In this document: piece after piece, positions 50,016 to 60,379 of the stretch | How the letters are laid out: each line of letters starts with the position of its first letter | How positions within the stretch are numbered: the first letter of the stretch is position 1 | Assembly: GCA_900316285.1 (NCBI GenBank) | Contig: ONCG01000023.1 | Location: 29,856 to 93,855, forward strand | Source: an uncultured Prevotellaceae bacterium | Lineage (GTDB): Bacteria; Bacteroidota; Bacteroidia; Bacteroidales; Bacteroidaceae | Length of the DNA: 64,000 nucleotides | Direction of reading: 5' to 3' | Notes under the pieces: model-generated | The model's database searches: none | What the model saw: only the letters and a program-made list of their open reading frames with translations | What the model was told of the DNA's origin: nothing | Made by a program: the position numbers and the translations under genes

Positions 50016-51725
50016 ATGAACAAAATGATTCGACTACTAACCATGCTCTGCATGATGACAGCCCTGCCAATGCTGGCTGGCAACACCAATGAAAACCGCC
50101 GCCGACTGCTTGGTGCCAGCGACGAAAGCCCCGTGGATGCCACGTGGCTTATCACAAATCCATCGTTCGAAACGGGAGATCTGACGGGGTGGACGACGAC
50201 ACCCAGTGAAGGCGCTGATATGGGTGTAAGAGATTATGCTTTGTCTGACCGCGATGGAAACTTTGAAGCCAACCTTTATACTTGGTGGTCGGGAGTGGCC
50301 ATTGAGCAAGTTGTTGGTGAAGTGCCGGCGGGCATCTATGAGGTGTCTGCATTGGTGGCTACTTGGGAAGGCTACACCGTGAACTTCTATGCGAACGATC
50401 ATATGGTTTCGGCAGCAGGACAAGGTGATGAGACGGGTATCCGACTTGCTACAACAGTAATTGTAGGCAACGACGGAAGGCTCTCAATTCGAGCTGACCG
50501 CACTGACATCAACTGGTGGGCTGAAGACCGAAAGGACATCGAGAACACGCGTTTGGGATTTCTGAAACTCGATGATGTCAGACTGACATGCAAAGGGTTG
50601 CTCGACGTGAGTGAACAGAGCGACTTTACGGCTGCAGCCCTGAATGTGGATGGGTTGCCGCAAAAGATTCTTACCATAGAACTGAACGCAGACGGCCCAG
50701 GTAGCGACGGCACGAAACTCATTAGTAAGTACTTGAAACAGAAGGGTTATGACTTCATCGGTGTAAGTGAAGATTTTAATTATCATGGCTCGTTGATGGA
50801 ATCGTTGAACGATGAATATGACTGCGGAACGGAACGTGCAACTCTTAGTGTTGAAGGCTTGTCTTTATCGATGCTTCTGAATGGATTCCGCTTCGATACT
50901 GACGGGTTGAACCTAATATGGAAAAGGAACAAGGTGACAGCCTCGCATGAGAGTTGGACGCAATGGAGTCATTCAGAATCGGGGGATGGCAACCAATACA
51001 TCAAGAAGGGCTTCCGTCATTATGATATGACGCTGGATGCCGGGCAGGTGATTGATGTCTATGTTTTGCACATGGACGCCGGCGATGTTCCTCAGTCGCG
51101 CGAGCAGCAATGGAGCCAGATGGCAGATGTCGTCAACGCAGCCGATCCGAACCGCCCGAAACTCATCATCGGCGACACCAACAGTCGTTGGACACGCGAG
51201 GAGATTAAGGCCAATTTCACAGACCGGCTCACAGCTATGACGGCCAAGGATGCTTGGGTGGAAATGCGTCGTGAGGGTGTCTATCCGACAACAGCCATGA
51301 ACGACTTGGCCGATCAGACGTTTGTCAATAGTCTTGGAACCTACGAGGTGGTTGATAAGATACTTTACTTGAACCCTACAGCCGATAACACATTGCAACT
51401 CGTGCCGAAAGGATTCCGCTTGGAGCAGGACTACACCTACGGGACTGTTGAAGGAACCGAGGATGGCAAACAACTGGGCGACCATCGGCCGTTGGCAGTT
51501 GATTTTTCGTGTATGCGTTATAAAAAGGTGACTACTAAGATAGGCGATGTGAACCGCGATGGCTCCATCACGATTGCCGACCTTACGGCACAAGTGAACC
51601 TTATTTTGGGCAATGACGCGCAGGACGCTTCAGACTACGACTGCGATGCTGCCGACATGAATGCTGATGGCGAAGTGACAACGGCAGATATAGAACCGCT
51701 CGTCAATTTGCTATTGGACAAGTAA
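50016..51725 (+). CDS. Exported endonuclease/exonuclease/phosphatase-family protein with dockerin
   Basis: The 569-residue protein has a signal peptide (MNKMIRLLTMLCMMTALPML A). Residues 38-190 look like a galactose-binding-type beta-sandwich (LITNPSFETGDLTGWTTTP ... LGFLKLDDVRLTC). Residues 205-505 match the EEP fold: KYLKQKGYDFIGVSED, LHMDAGD, KLIIGDTNSRW and the closing GDHRPLAVDFS. The C-terminus has two EF-hand-like dockerin I segments, GDVNRDGSITIADLTAQVN and ADMNADGEVTTADIEPLVN. EEP proteins cleave phosphodiesters or phosphates (nucleic acid, lipid, inositol). The dockerin suggests anchoring to a partner outside the cell. The substrate is unknown. Confidence 0.85.
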   Translation: MNKMIRLLTMLCMMTALPMLAGNTNENRRRLLGASDESPVDATWLITNPSFETGDLTGWTTTPSEGADMGVRDYALSDRDGNFEANLYTWWSGVAIEQVVGEVPAGIYEVSALVATWEGYTVNFYANDHMVSAAGQGDETGIRLATTVIVGNDGRLSIRADRTDINWWAEDRKDIENTRLGFLKLDDVRLTCKGLLDVSEQSDFTAAALNVDGLPQKILTIELNADGPGSDGTKLISKYLKQKGYDFIGVSEDFNYHGSLMESLNDEYDCGTERATLSVEGLSLSMLLNGFRFDTDGLNLIWKRNKVTASHESWTQWSHSESGDGNQYIKKGFRHYDMTLDAGQVIDVYVLHMDAGDVPQSREQQWSQMADVVNAADPNRPKLIIGDTNSRWTREEIKANFTDRLTAMTAKDAWVEMRREGVYPTTAMNDLADQTFVNSLGTYEVVDKILYLNPTADNTLQLVPKGFRLEQDYTYGTVEGTEDGKQLGDHRPLAVDFSCMRYKKVTTKIGDVNRDGSITIADLTAQVNLILGNDAQDASDYDCDAADMNADGEVTTADIEPLVNLLLDK

Positions 51726-51726
51726 T

Positions 51727-51802
51727 ATGTAGGGACGCGGCGTGCCGCGTTATTGGAGAGGAAAAGCAACATCCAATAACGCGGCACGCCGCGTCCCTAC
51801 AT
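51727..51802. repeat. Family B hairpin, copy 7
   Basis: The left arm ATGTAGGGACGCGGCGTGCC (then GCGTTAT) starts 2 bases after the stop codon at 51725. The right arm ATAACGCGGCACGCCGCGTC (then CCTACAT) ends 9 bases before the stop of the convergent MFS gene. The stem is perfect over 27 pairs. Confidence 0.97.
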
Positions 51803-51811
51803 CGAACCCTC

Positions 51812-53113
51812 TTATTCTTCTTTCTTCTTTCCGAACTCCGGGTCAATCTTGAGGAAGCTGGTGACGAGGAATGTCACGGCGCAGCAGATCATGACGATGA
51901 TGAAGAACGAGCGGTAGCCAACGGCTTCCTGCAAGGCACCGGCGAAAAGACCGGGAATCATCATCGAGAGTGCCATGAAGGCTGTGCAAAGTGCATAGTG
52001 ACTGGTCTTGAACTCGCCCTGGCTATATAAAATAAGGTATAGCATGTAGGCGGTGAAGCCGAAGCCGTAGCCGAACTGCTCGATGAATACGCAGACGTTG
52101 ATGACGAACAGACTGTCGGGAAGGGCATAGGAGAGGTAGACATAGACCAGGTCGGGTAGGGTGATGGCGCAAACCATCGGCCATAGCCAACGCTTCAGAC
52201 CGTCGCGACCGGCACAGATGCCACCAAGGATGCCGCCAAGGGTAAGACCGATGACGCCTACGGTGCCTTGTACGAGTCCATACTCTTGCGGTGAGAGTCC
52301 CAAGCCGCCGTTGTGGCCGGCATCAATCAGGAACAGGGCCGATACCTTGGCAAGCAGGCCTTCCGGCATGCGATAGAGCAGCATGAACAGAATGCCCACC
52401 AGCACCTGTTTCTTCTGGAAAAACGTGATGATGGTATGCACGAACTCGCTCCAGATGGTGCTGGCGTTGATGTCCTTGCGTGGCTGGTCGTCTTCCGGGC
52501 GTGGCAGGATGTAGCTATGCCAGAGCCATAGGCCGATGAACAACCCCGTGACACCATAGAACATCAGACTCCACGAGAACGCGATGCTGTTGCGATAGAT
52601 GACCTGCAGGTTGCCAGCAATCATTACGAGGATGCCTTGTCCGAAGATGGTGGCGAGTCGGTAGAACGTAGAGCGAATGCCTACAAACCATGCCTGGTTG
52701 TGCTCGTCGAGGCCGAGCATGTAGAAGCCGTCGGCAGCGATGTCGTGCGTGGCACTCGAGAATGCCATCACCCAGAAGAAGAACAGCGACCCCTGCAGCC
52801 AGAAATGGGTGGGCAATGTGAACGCTACACCACCGAAGGCAGCACCGATGAGCAGCTGCATGGCCGTTATCCACCAGCGCTTGGTCTTGATGAGGTCGAT
52901 GAACGGGCTCCACAATGGCTTGATGACCCACGGCAGATAGAGCCACGAGGTGTAGAATGTGATTTCGGCATTCGACAATCCGAGCTGTTTGTAGAGTACG
53001 ATGGAGATGGTCATCACCGCCACATAGGGCAGGCCCTCGGCGAAATAGAGCGAGGGAACCCATGCCCAGGGAGAAACTCCCGCAGGCTTAATAGGTCTTT
53101 CTGATGTCTGCAT
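51812..53113 (-). CDS. AmpG-like MFS permease
   Basis: The 433-residue inner-membrane protein has about 12 helices. The first part ([57 protein letters not shown]) and [35 protein letters not shown] are typical of the AmpG/PAT branch. AmpG members import anhydro-muropeptides released from the cell wall. Its first 26 bases overlap the 3' end of the large GT2-DUF4922-SpoIID gene, so the two are co-expressed, which supports a cell-wall role. Direct proof of the substrate is lacking. Confidence 0.9.
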   Translation of the reverse strand: MQTSERPIKPAGVSPWAWVPSLYFAEGLPYVAVMTISIVLYKQLGLSNAEITFYTSWLYLPWVIKPLWSPFIDLIKTKRWWITAMQLLIGAAFGGVAFTLPTHFWLQGSLFFFWVMAFSSATHDIAADGFYMLGLDEHNQAWFVGIRSTFYRLATIFGQGILVMIAGNLQVIYRNSIAFSWSLMFYGVTGLFIGLWLWHSYILPRPEDDQPRKDINASTIWSEFVHTIITFFQKKQVLVGILFMLLYRMPEGLLAKVSALFLIDAGHNGGLGLSPQEYGLVQGTVGVIGLTLGGILGGICAGRDGLKRWLWPMVCAITLPDLVYVYLSYALPDSLFVINVCVFIEQFGYGFGFTAYMLYLILYSQGEFKTSHYALCTAFMALSMMIPGLFAGALQEAVGYRSFFIIVMICCAVTFLVTSFLKIDPEFGKKKEE

Positions 53114-56100
53114 TTTTATAATAATGTGTTAAGATTTCGTGATAGTCTTTTCCTGATTCACCCATGACGGCGGCTCCAATCTGGCAGAGACCAACGCCGT
53201 GTCCCCAACCGCGACCGTGCAGCACAAAGGTGATGTCGTCGGCATCGTGTTCCTCGGCGGCAGCCTCCACCGACGGCGGCAGCTTGTCGACCAGTTTCTC
53301 CACATCGAAGCAGCTGCTCTTCAGATGAGTGGGCGAGAGTACACGGCGTATCTCAAGTTCCTTTCCGATGGTGTAGGAGCCCTTTGTGCCCACGAACTTC
53401 AACTTCCAGATGCGACCGCTCTTGCCGCGCTCCACGGGGACGAGGTCTTGAATGGCACCCAGGTCGATGCCGAGCTTGCTCTGCAGCCACTCGCCAATCT
53501 GCTTCGCGCTGATGGTCTCCGTCCACTCGTAGAAGTCGACGGTTTCTTGGTCGTAGTCGTTGAGCACCTGTCGGATGATGTGCTCGTCGTGCGTGTTGCA
53601 CCACGGACATTCCACCGACTGCAGATACGGCTTCGTGATGTTCTCCCAGCAATACTGATATTCCTCAGTTCGACCGCCGCAGCACTTCGAGAAACGGGTG
53701 TCGCACACCTGACCATCAGACATCAGCACCTGACCCTTCGTAGCCCTGATGGCTTCTGCCACATGCGGGTTGGCGGCACGCGTGATGCCTTGATAGCGCT
53801 GACAGTGGTCGTCGGCGCAGACGTCGAAGATGGTGTGCTCCTCGCGGTCGTACCAACGGATGAGTTCATCGTCCTTCTTGATGAACGAGAAGAAGTTGTC
53901 GCGGCGGTCGCTGTTCTCCTCGCGCTTCTTCATCTGTGCCAGTAGCCACGAGCGCGACACGACCGCATGCGCCTTCAGCAACTCGAGCGACGAGGTGCCG
54001 CTCATCTCGCTGGAGATGACGCTCTCGAGATATTGTTCGACGGGCAGCTCGTTGATGGCGCAAATCTGGTCGGCCTCCACCACCAGATGCAGCGAGCCGC
54101 GGAAGGTCTGCGTCTCTTTGCGCTCCCAGTGGAAACCAACGCCGATGACCACGTCCTCAAGCGAGAACGATGCATCGGTGCGCTTCGGCCGGAAGTGCAG
54201 CTCGCGATATTGGTTACCGTTCCAGAGAATGCCACCCTCGGCAAACTCCACCACCTGCGTGCCTGTGATGTCGACACCTTTTGCGGTGTACGGCTTGTTC
54301 AGCGTGAACCGTATCTGCTGTGCACTCACAATGCCCACGGTGACATTTGGTTCCTCGCCATACTCTTCCTGTTCCTGGTTCTTGGCCTTGAGGAGCTCGC
54401 TCCCCGTCTGCCGCAGTTGGTCGGCGAGACGCTGCATGGCATCGTCGTCGAGGCTGCATTCGCGCAGAATGGCTGTGGCCTCTTCGGCTGTGAGACGTTC
54501 GAAGTCGTCTTGTCGCGGAGTGATGATGAGTCCCGACATATCGAGTGCCCCGGGACTGACAAGACGTTGCGAGGCGTCGTTGGCGAAATAGCAGTCGGGC
54601 CGGTGCTTCCGACGTGGGAACACTACCGAGACAAGCGTTTCCTCCTGCCGCCAAGCCACGATGTTCATCATAGGTTCAGCGCTATCAGTGTTCTCTTCCG
54701 CATCCAGCATATGATAAAGAATCTCGAATAGCCGTGCATCGTCGGCTTGGTCTTTGCTACGCAGCACGAATGCAGGACACACGAAGTCGTGCAGGAGCGA
54801 GATGCCGGCATCGTCGTTCAGACTGAACACCTCTTCGAGGTTCCGGCTCAGTCGGGGCCAGCTCTGCTGCAACGGGATAACACCATTGGTGCCTGCCTGC
54901 AGATGCATGTGGTCGGGGGCGGAGGCGCCGCAACGAGGACCGTTGTAGAATACCATCATATCAGGATAGCGATTCGTCAATTGGTGCATCATCGGATAGT
55001 GGCCGCTGATGCGCTGGGGCTCATGACTCGTCAGCGGAATCGTGAAATGCATGGGCAGGATGGGATAGGGGTTCACGAGCAGTTCGTAGCTATGCTTGCC
55101 GTCGCTGCTCGTCATCGTCCGCGAGAACTGCTCCGTAGGACGGTTCTTTGCACACAGGAAGCATGGGCGCTCGCCGATGGTCTTCTGGTCTATCTTCGCA
55201 CCCGTCGACACCATGCGTGCCGGATTCCACTGGATGCGAAGCGTGGTATCGCTTGCCGAGAGCTCACGCGTCTGCACATTCGACAGGTCGCGATAGCGTC
55301 GGTTGGCATCGCCCCATTTCTCCAACTGTCGGTCGAAGAAGCGGGTGAGCGGTGTCTCGCGGTTCGGGTTCTCCTCCATCTGGCGTGCGTGGAGTTCCAT
55401 CGTGCGCAGACGGTCTTTATAGAGGTTGTTGGCATTCTGTTTCTCGATGGAGAGGGCGGCATCGCTGTTTCCCTCCCAGCGGCGGCAGAGATACAACTCG
55501 TCGTAGATGCGGCCGATGCGCCACTGGCGGCTGAAGGCAAGTCCCATCGCATAGTCTTCGCCATAGCTGGTATTGGGGAACTGCAGCTGTCGGACCAGCG
55601 GTGTGAAGAAGGCGCGCGGCGCTCCGAGTCCGTTGATGCGCAGCGCATTATTTGGGCCATTATTGTCTGTCCACTCGCGGTGGTCGATGAGTCCGGGCGG
55701 GAGTGTCTCCAGTTGGAAGTTACACATGCGGTATGAGCCCACAATCATCGCTGCCCGCTGCTCGTAGAACGCGTCGACGATGTGCTGCAGCGTCTGTGGC
55801 GAAGAATAGAGGTCGTCGCTGTCGAGTTGTATGGCAAAGCGTCCGCAGCGTTCATCGTTGATAGCCACGTTCCAGCAACCTCCGATGCCTAGGTCGTTGC
55901 GCTCGGGAGTGATGACGATGAGTCGCTCTCGGGCTTCCTCTGAGTCCGCCTTGAACTTGGCAAGAATCTCGCCTGTTCCGTCGGTGGAGTGGTTGTCGAC
56001 CACGATGACGTTGAACGCAAATTGTGTCCGTTGCGACAGTGCACTCTCTACAGCATCGCGAATGGTCTTTGCACGATTGAAGACGGGAATCACCACCGAT

Positions 56101-56888
56101 GCCTCAACGGCAAAATCCTGCTCGTCGAAGTCAATGTCGGCATACGAAGTGGTGTCAACCAGTGCATGGACTGCTTCCAGATGCTGCGTGCACGCCGTCT
56201 CCATCTCGATCTGCACGTCGCGGTTGCGTGGGTTCACATAGTCGAACTGTCGCTCGCCGCTTTTGCGCGTGTCGAGTTCTATGGTGGTGTAGAGCAACTC
56301 GTTCAGATGGAACAGCTGCTGCTGGCGACTGAGGAAGAGGCGCAGGTCGTACCAACCGGCAAAGCGGTATACGTGGCGTGTGTCGCCATTCTGCTCTTGC
56401 GCATCGGTGGCCTTCGCCCAAGCTTTCGCCTGCGAGGTGCGCAGCAATACCAACGGTCCGAAGTCGAAGTCGTCGCGCAGCGAACCTTTCTGATAGTCGA
56501 TGACGGGATGCTTGACGACTCGCTTCTCGCCGCCAACCGACTGTTCTTCCAAATAGTCGCTGTAGACCATTGCCGCCTGCGTCTCGTCAGCAGCCCTTGT
56601 CATGCGGGCCAGTGCATTGGCACCCGGCATCACGGGCGGCGTCTTCAGGTTGAGCAGGATGTAGTCGGCGGCAGCTGTCGTGCTGACGAGCCTCATGGTC
56701 TCCGTGGAGAGCAGGTCGCCGACGACGAGCGTCTGGCAGCCTTCTGCGGCTACGGCATGTTTTTCAAAATCAGGTTCTACGAGTAGGAATATCTTTCTCA
56801 CATCTTTGTTCTGCCGCAACGCTTCGACCATTGGGCCGACGGCTTCGAGATCGTTGCAAGGCAGGAAACAATCTATGCGTTCTCTCAT
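53088..56888 (-). CDS. Giant fusion: glycosyltransferase 2 / DUF4922 / SpoIID domain
   Basis: The 1266-residue protein has no signal peptide or membrane helix. Residues 1-245 resemble a degenerate GT-A fold. Residues 262-500 are a clear GT2 domain ([39 protein letters not shown] at 354-359, GEDYAMGL). Residues 540-840 are DUF4922, related to HIT/GalT proteins, with CFLC at 576-579 and HMHLQ at 660-664. Residues 850-1266 are a SpoIID/LytB domain with the catalytic-type Glu961 in [23 protein letters not shown], and [12 protein letters not shown] at 1229-1240. SpoIID proteins cleave denuded peptidoglycan glycans. An overlapping AmpG-like permease follows, suggesting muropeptide or glycan recycling; this is inference. 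Confidence 0.9.
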   Translation of the reverse strand: MRERIDCFLPCNDLEAVGPMVEALRQNKDVRKIFLLVEPDFEKHAVAAEGCQTLVVGDLLSTETMRLVSTTAAADYILLNLKTPPVMPGANALARMTRAADETQAAMVYSDYLEEQSVGGEKRVVKHPVIDYQKGSLRDDFDFGPLVLLRTSQAKAWAKATDAQEQNGDTRHVYRFAGWYDLRLFLSRQQQLFHLNELLYTTIELDTRKSGERQFDYVNPRNRDVQIEMETACTQHLEAVHALVDTTSYADIDFDEQDFAVEASVVIPVFNRAKTIRDAVESALSQRTQFAFNVIVVDNHSTDGTGEILAKFKADSEEARERLIVITPERNDLGIGGCWNVAINDERCGRFAIQLDSDDLYSSPQTLQHIVDAFYEQRAAMIVGSYRMCNFQLETLPPGLIDHREWTDNNGPNNALRINGLGAPRAFFTPLVRQLQFPNTSYGEDYAMGLAFSRQWRIGRIYDELYLCRRWEGNSDAALSIEKQNANNLYKDRLRTMELHARQMEENPNRETPLTRFFDRQLEKWGDANRRYRDLSNVQTRELSASDTTLRIQWNPARMVSTGAKIDQKTIGERPCFLCAKNRPTEQFSRTMTSSDGKHSYELLVNPYPILPMHFTIPLTSHEPQRISGHYPMMHQLTNRYPDMMVFYNGPRCGASAPDHMHLQAGTNGVIPLQQSWPRLSRNLEEVFSLNDDAGISLLHDFVCPAFVLRSKDQADDARLFEILYHMLDAEENTDSAEPMMNIVAWRQEETLVSVVFPRRKHRPDCYFANDASQRLVSPGALDMSGLIITPRQDDFERLTAEEATAILRECSLDDDAMQRLADQLRQTGSELLKAKNQEQEEYGEEPNVTVGIVSAQQIRFTLNKPYTAKGVDITGTQVVEFAEGGILWNGNQYRELHFRPKRTDASFSLEDVVIGVGFHWERKETQTFRGSLHLVVEADQICAINELPVEQYLESVISSEMSGTSSLELLKAHAVVSRSWLLAQMKKREENSDRRDNFFSFIKKDDELIRWYDREEHTIFDVCADDHCQRYQGITRAANPHVAEAIRATKGQVLMSDGQVCDTRFSKCCGGRTEEYQYCWENITKPYLQSVECPWCNTHDEHIIRQVLNDYDQETVDFYEWTETISAKQIGEWLQSKLGIDLGAIQDLVPVERGKSGRIWKLKFVGTKGSYTIGKELEIRRVLSPTHLKSSCFDVEKLVDKLPPSVEAAAEEHDADDITFVLHGRGWGHGVGLCQIGAAVMGESGKDYHEILTHYYKNADIRKTY

Positions 56889-56919
56889 TTTTATTTTGGT
56901 TTTTATGAAATATTAGGTG

Positions 56920-56953
56920 CAAATATACAAAAAAAAGTCGAAGAATGCTCAAA
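56920..56953 (-). promoter_or_regulatory. Probable promoter of the fusion/permease operon
   Basis: On the minus strand TTTG (56953-56950), 22 bases, TATATTTG (56927-56920), 32 bases before the ATG; the spacing is slightly long. Confidence 0.55.
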
Positions 56954-56969
56954 TGAAGGGAAAAAATTG

Positions 56970-56977
56970 TAACTTTG
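56970..56977 (+). promoter_or_regulatory. -7 box of rlmN
   Basis: TAACTTTG. Transcription would start near 56984, which is at the only in-frame upstream start (TTG 56982), so the ATG at 57003 is preferred for rlmN. No clear TTTG upstream. Confidence 0.55.
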
Positions 56978-57002
56978 CAGGTTGAAAGTGGCTAAATGCA
57001 TC

Positions 57003-58064
57003 ATGGATTCCACAAAACAGCGCCTTTTAGGCATGACATTGGCCGAACTGAAAGATGTGGCAAAATCGTTGGGCATGCCTGCCTTCACGGGTGGGCAGAT
57101 AGCTCAGTGGCTCTATGTGAAGCATGTGAAGAGCATCGACGAGATGACCAATCTCTCCAAGCAGAACCGCGAGCGTCTGAAGGAAGCCTACGAGGTGGGC
57201 TGCATGCCGCCTGCCGACAGTCAGCACAGCGTTGACGGCACGGTGAAATACTTGTTGCCAGTTCGTTGCGCCGACGACTCTCACCGAGAGGAAGAGCGGT
57301 TCGTTGAGACCGTGTTCATTCCCGACGGCGAGCGTGCCACGCTGTGTGTGTCGTGCCAGGTGGGCTGCAAGATGAACTGCCTGTTCTGCCAGACTGGTAA
57401 GCAAGGGTGGCACGGTAATCTCACCGCTGCCGACATCCTGAATCAGATTTATGCCATTCCCGAGTGTGAGCAGCTCACGAACATCGTGTTCATGGGACAG
57501 GGCGAGCCGATGGACAACCTCGATGCCGTGTTGCGAGCCACCGAAGTGCTCACCGCCGACTGGGGATGGGCATGGAGTCCGAAGCGCATCACGGTGAGCT
57601 CCGTGGGCGTGCGCGGGAAGCTCAAGCGATTCCTCGACGAGAGCCCCTGTCACGTCGCCATCAGCCTGCATTCGCCGCTTCACGAGCAGCGCGCACAGCT
57701 CATGCCTTCCGAGAAGGCAATGAGCATCAACGAGGTTGTGGAGCTGCTGCGAGGTTATGACTTCGCCCACCAGCGCCGCCTGTCGTTCGAGTATATCGTG
57801 TTCGGCGGACTCAACGATTCCATGGCGCACGCCAAAGCTATCGTCGACCTCTTGCGCGGTCTCGACTGCCGTATCAACTTGATACGCTTCCACCAGATTC
57901 CTGGTGTGCCTCTCCACGGTGCCGACGAGCAGACGATGCTGCGCTTCCGCGACTACCTCACGGCTCATGGTGTGTTCACCACCATCCGTGCTTCGCGTGG
58001 TCAGGACATCTATGCCGCCTGCGGCCTGCTCAGCACCGCCCGTCAGCAGGGTGAGTCGTGCTGA
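57003..58064 (+). CDS. rlmN: 23S rRNA / tRNA adenine-C2 methyltransferase
   Basis: RlmN methylates C2 of A2503 in 23S rRNA and of A37 in some tRNAs by a radical-SAM mechanism. The 353-residue protein has the [4Fe-4S] motif CQVGCKMNCLFCQTGKQG, MGQGEPMDN, the SPKRITVSSVGV segment, HSPLHEQRAQLMP and a late Cys (YAACGLLS). It is normal in length with the N-terminal helical domain (MTLAELKDVAKSLGMPAFTG GQIAQWLY). It is followed after 40 bases by a pdxA-like gene. Confidence 0.96.
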   Translation: MDSTKQRLLGMTLAELKDVAKSLGMPAFTGGQIAQWLYVKHVKSIDEMTNLSKQNRERLKEAYEVGCMPPADSQHSVDGTVKYLLPVRCADDSHREEERFVETVFIPDGERATLCVSCQVGCKMNCLFCQTGKQGWHGNLTAADILNQIYAIPECEQLTNIVFMGQGEPMDNLDAVLRATEVLTADWGWAWSPKRITVSSVGVRGKLKRFLDESPCHVAISLHSPLHEQRAQLMPSEKAMSINEVVELLRGYDFAHQRRLSFEYIVFGGLNDSMAHAKAIVDLLRGLDCRINLIRFHQIPGVPLHGADEQTMLRFRDYLTAHGVFTTIRASRGQDIYAACGLLSTARQQGESC

Positions 58065-58104
58065 TTGCCTATGTAGGAAAAATGTTATACAAAAAATAAA
58101 GATA

Positions 58105-59190
58105 ATGGAAGAAAGAAAAATCCGCGTCGCCATTACGCATGGCAATACCAATGGTATCGGATATGAACTGATTTTTAAAACCTTTGCCGAGCCGGAGATG
58201 CTGGAACTCTGCACGCCCGTCATCTATGGTTCGCCGAAGCTCGCCACCTATCACCGCAAGGCGCTGGGCACGGAGACGATGTTTAGCATCATCAGCTCTG
58301 CCGACGAGGTGCGCGACGGTCGCATCAACCTCATCACTTGTTTCGATGAGGAAGTGAAAGTGGAGCTGGGTAACGCCACCGACGAAGCCCGCAAGGCAGG
58401 CGACAAAGCCTTGGGTAAGGCGGTTGCCGACATGAAGAACGGAGCCTACGATGCGCTCCTGCTCGGACCGCTTGAGACCAATGCCAGCCTGGAGGCTACA
58501 GGCCTACAGCTGCTCATGGCCGAGCCGCTGCGTGTGGCTGTGGCAACCAGCGGAATGTCGATGAAGGACGTCGTAGCACAGCTCTCCACCGACCTGATCA
58601 TCCGCAAGGCTGAAATGCTCTTCGCCATGCTGAAGCGCGACCTCCGAGTGGGCAATCCGCGCGTGGCAGTGCTCGCCCTCAACTTCAATGCTGATGGGGT
58701 GGAGGAGCGCGAAATCATCACGCCTGCCATCCAGAAGCTCGTGGCATCGGGTAAGCAGACCTATGGTCCGTTTGCTGCCAGCGACTTCTTCGGCACCGAG
58801 AAGTATCATTCGTTCGACGCCGTGTTGGCGATGTACTACGATCAGGGTGTGGCACCCTTGAAGGCGCTCTCTGCTGCCGACAACATCGTCTATGTGGCAG
58901 GCCTGCTCGTGCCCTGTGCCGCTTCGTGCTACGGTCCGTCGTTCGAGCTCGCCGGACACAACGAGGTTGATGTGGCTCCGTTCCGTCAGGCTCTCTACGC
59001 CGTCATCGATGCTGCCCGCAACCGCAAGAACTACGACGCGCCGTTGGCAAATCCGCTGCCGAAACTCTATCATGAGAAGCGCGATGAGAGCGAGAAGGTG
59101 CGTTTCGCCATTCCCAAGAAGCGCGAGGGACGCGAGAACGAGAAGAACGATCAACAAGAGCAACCGAAAGAGCCGAAAGCTGAGGCATAA
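58105..59190 (+). CDS. PdxA-like protein lacking the metal ligands
   Basis: The 361-residue protein is plainly related to 4-hydroxythreonine-4-phosphate dehydrogenase (PdxA, vitamin B6 synthesis): NGIGYELIFKTFAEPEMLEL CTPVIYGSPKLATYHRKAL, GPL, FDAVLAMYYDQGVAPLKALS and the end NPLPKLYHEKRDESEK. However, the three metal-binding histidines of PdxA (166, 211, 266 in E. coli) are replaced. TTHLPL is ATSGMS (Gly150), NPHAGE is NFNADG (Asn195) and YHDQG is YYDQG (Tyr245). About 25 residues that contain the GHTE motif are missing after residue 123. The usual PdxA chemistry is therefore unlikely; role unknown. A charged tail of about 30 residues ends the protein. ATG at 58105. Confidence 0.9.
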   Translation: MEERKIRVAITHGNTNGIGYELIFKTFAEPEMLELCTPVIYGSPKLATYHRKALGTETMFSIISSADEVRDGRINLITCFDEEVKVELGNATDEARKAGDKALGKAVADMKNGAYDALLLGPLETNASLEATGLQLLMAEPLRVAVATSGMSMKDVVAQLSTDLIIRKAEMLFAMLKRDLRVGNPRVAVLALNFNADGVEEREIITPAIQKLVASGKQTYGPFAASDFFGTEKYHSFDAVLAMYYDQGVAPLKALSAADNIVYVAGLLVPCAASCYGPSFELAGHNEVDVAPFRQALYAVIDAARNRKNYDAPLANPLPKLYHEKRDESEKVRFAIPKKREGRENEKNDQQEQPKEPKAEA

Positions 59191-59257
59191 CCCGGCTCTT
59201 AACCCGGTTTCTTAACCCTGCCTCTTAACCCGTTCTCATAACCCGGCTGCATAACAC
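59186..59257. repeat. 13-base tandem repeat starting at the pdxA-like stop codon
   Basis: Six units of TAACCCGGCTCT type follow at 12-13 base steps (TAACCCGGTTTCT, TAACCCTGCCTCT, TAACCCGTTCTCA, TAACCCGGCTGCA). The first TAA is the real stop; the later ones fall in all three frames. Confidence 0.85.
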
Positions 59258-59278
59258 CCCCGCCTCGGCGGTGAATCT

Positions 59279-60319
59279 ATGAAGAAGAAATATCAAAACG
59301 GCTTTTTTGCCTTCGGACTGCTGGTGCTCATCGTGATGGTTACCCAGCTCGACTTCGCTCAAGTCTGGAGCGGACTGAAGCATGCTGGCTACTGGTTCTT
59401 TGCAGTAGTGGCACTATGGGTTGTTTTGTATGTTTTCAATGCGGCGGCGTGGTTTGTCATCATCAAGGCGCAGGTGCCCAAGGAGGAACTCGCAAGGTTG
59501 TCGAAGGAGTCGGGAAAACCCGTCTCGGCAACGCCGTTCTCCTTCTGGTGGCTCTATAAGGTCACCGTCAGCGGCTTCGCCCTGAACTATGCCACACCCG
59601 GCGGACTCATGGGCGGCGAGCCTTACAGAGTGATGGAGTTGGCGCCGAAGATAGGCACCGCGCGTGCCTCGTCGTCGGTCATCCTCTATGCGATGACTCA
59701 CATCTTCAGCCACTTCTGGTTCTGGTTCATCTCCATCTTCCTCTATATCCTCACACGGCCCGTGAACGTCTTCATGGGAACCGTCCTAACCATCCTCGGC
59801 TCGTTCTGCATCCTTGGCCTCTGGTTCTTCATGGTGGGCTATCGGAAGGGCTTGGCAGTCAGGGCGATGAAAATCCTCCGACATGTTCCCTTCGTGAAGC
59901 GCTGGGCACGCGGCTTCATCGAGGTGCACCGCGAGCAACTCGACACCGTCGACCAACAGATAGCAGCACTCCACAACCAGAATCCGAAGAGTTTCGTGCT
60001 GGCCGTTGTGTTGGAACTGCTGTGCCGCTTTGGCGCTGCCCTCGAGGTGTTCTTCGTGTTGCTCATCCTCATGCCTTCGGTGAACTACATCCAGTGTGTG
60101 CTCATCCTGGCTTTCACGTCACTGTTTGCCAATTTGCTCTTCTTCATGCCGCTGCAGTTGGGTGGTCGCGAAGGCGGCTTCCTGATGTCGGTCAACGGAC
60201 TTGGAATGACGGCCAGCGCCGGAACCTTCGTCGCACTTATCGTGCGCATTAGGGAACTCATTTGGACCGGAATTGGGCTTCTGCTTATTAAAATTGACAA
60301 GCAGAATCCCAAGAAATGA
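59279..60319 (+). CDS. Flippase-like membrane protein (LPG synthase transmembrane family)
   Basis: The 346-residue protein has about eight hydrophobic helices. Diagnostic segments are [24 protein letters not shown] near residues 98-121 and [20 protein letters not shown] near 290-309. These place it in the family of the membrane half of lysylphosphatidylglycerol synthase (YbhN/AglD-like). The catalytic aminoacyl-transfer domain of MprF is absent, so it is not MprF. Relatives are proposed to move lipids or polyprenyl-linked sugars across the membrane. It lies 88 bases after the pdxA-like gene. Confidence 0.88.
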   Translation: MKKKYQNGFFAFGLLVLIVMVTQLDFAQVWSGLKHAGYWFFAVVALWVVLYVFNAAAWFVIIKAQVPKEELARLSKESGKPVSATPFSFWWLYKVTVSGFALNYATPGGLMGGEPYRVMELAPKIGTARASSSVILYAMTHIFSHFWFWFISIFLYILTRPVNVFMGTVLTILGSFCILGLWFFMVGYRKGLAVRAMKILRHVPFVKRWARGFIEVHREQLDTVDQQIAALHNQNPKSFVLAVVLELLCRFGAALEVFFVLLILMPSVNYIQCVLILAFTSLFANLLFFMPLQLGGREGGFLMSVNGLGMTASAGTFVALIVRIRELIWTGIGLLLIKIDKQNPKK

Positions 60320-60361
60320 TAAAAAAACTGCCAAAATTGCAGATATCTCGAATTAATTGTG

Positions 60362-60369
60362 TAATTTTG
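60362..60369 (+). promoter_or_regulatory. -7 box of the sigma-54-activator operon
   Basis: TAATTTTG, 10 bases before the ATG, with ATTG (60337-60340) 21 bases upstream in place of TTTG. Confidence 0.55.
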
Positions 60370-60379
60370 TCACCCCAAA

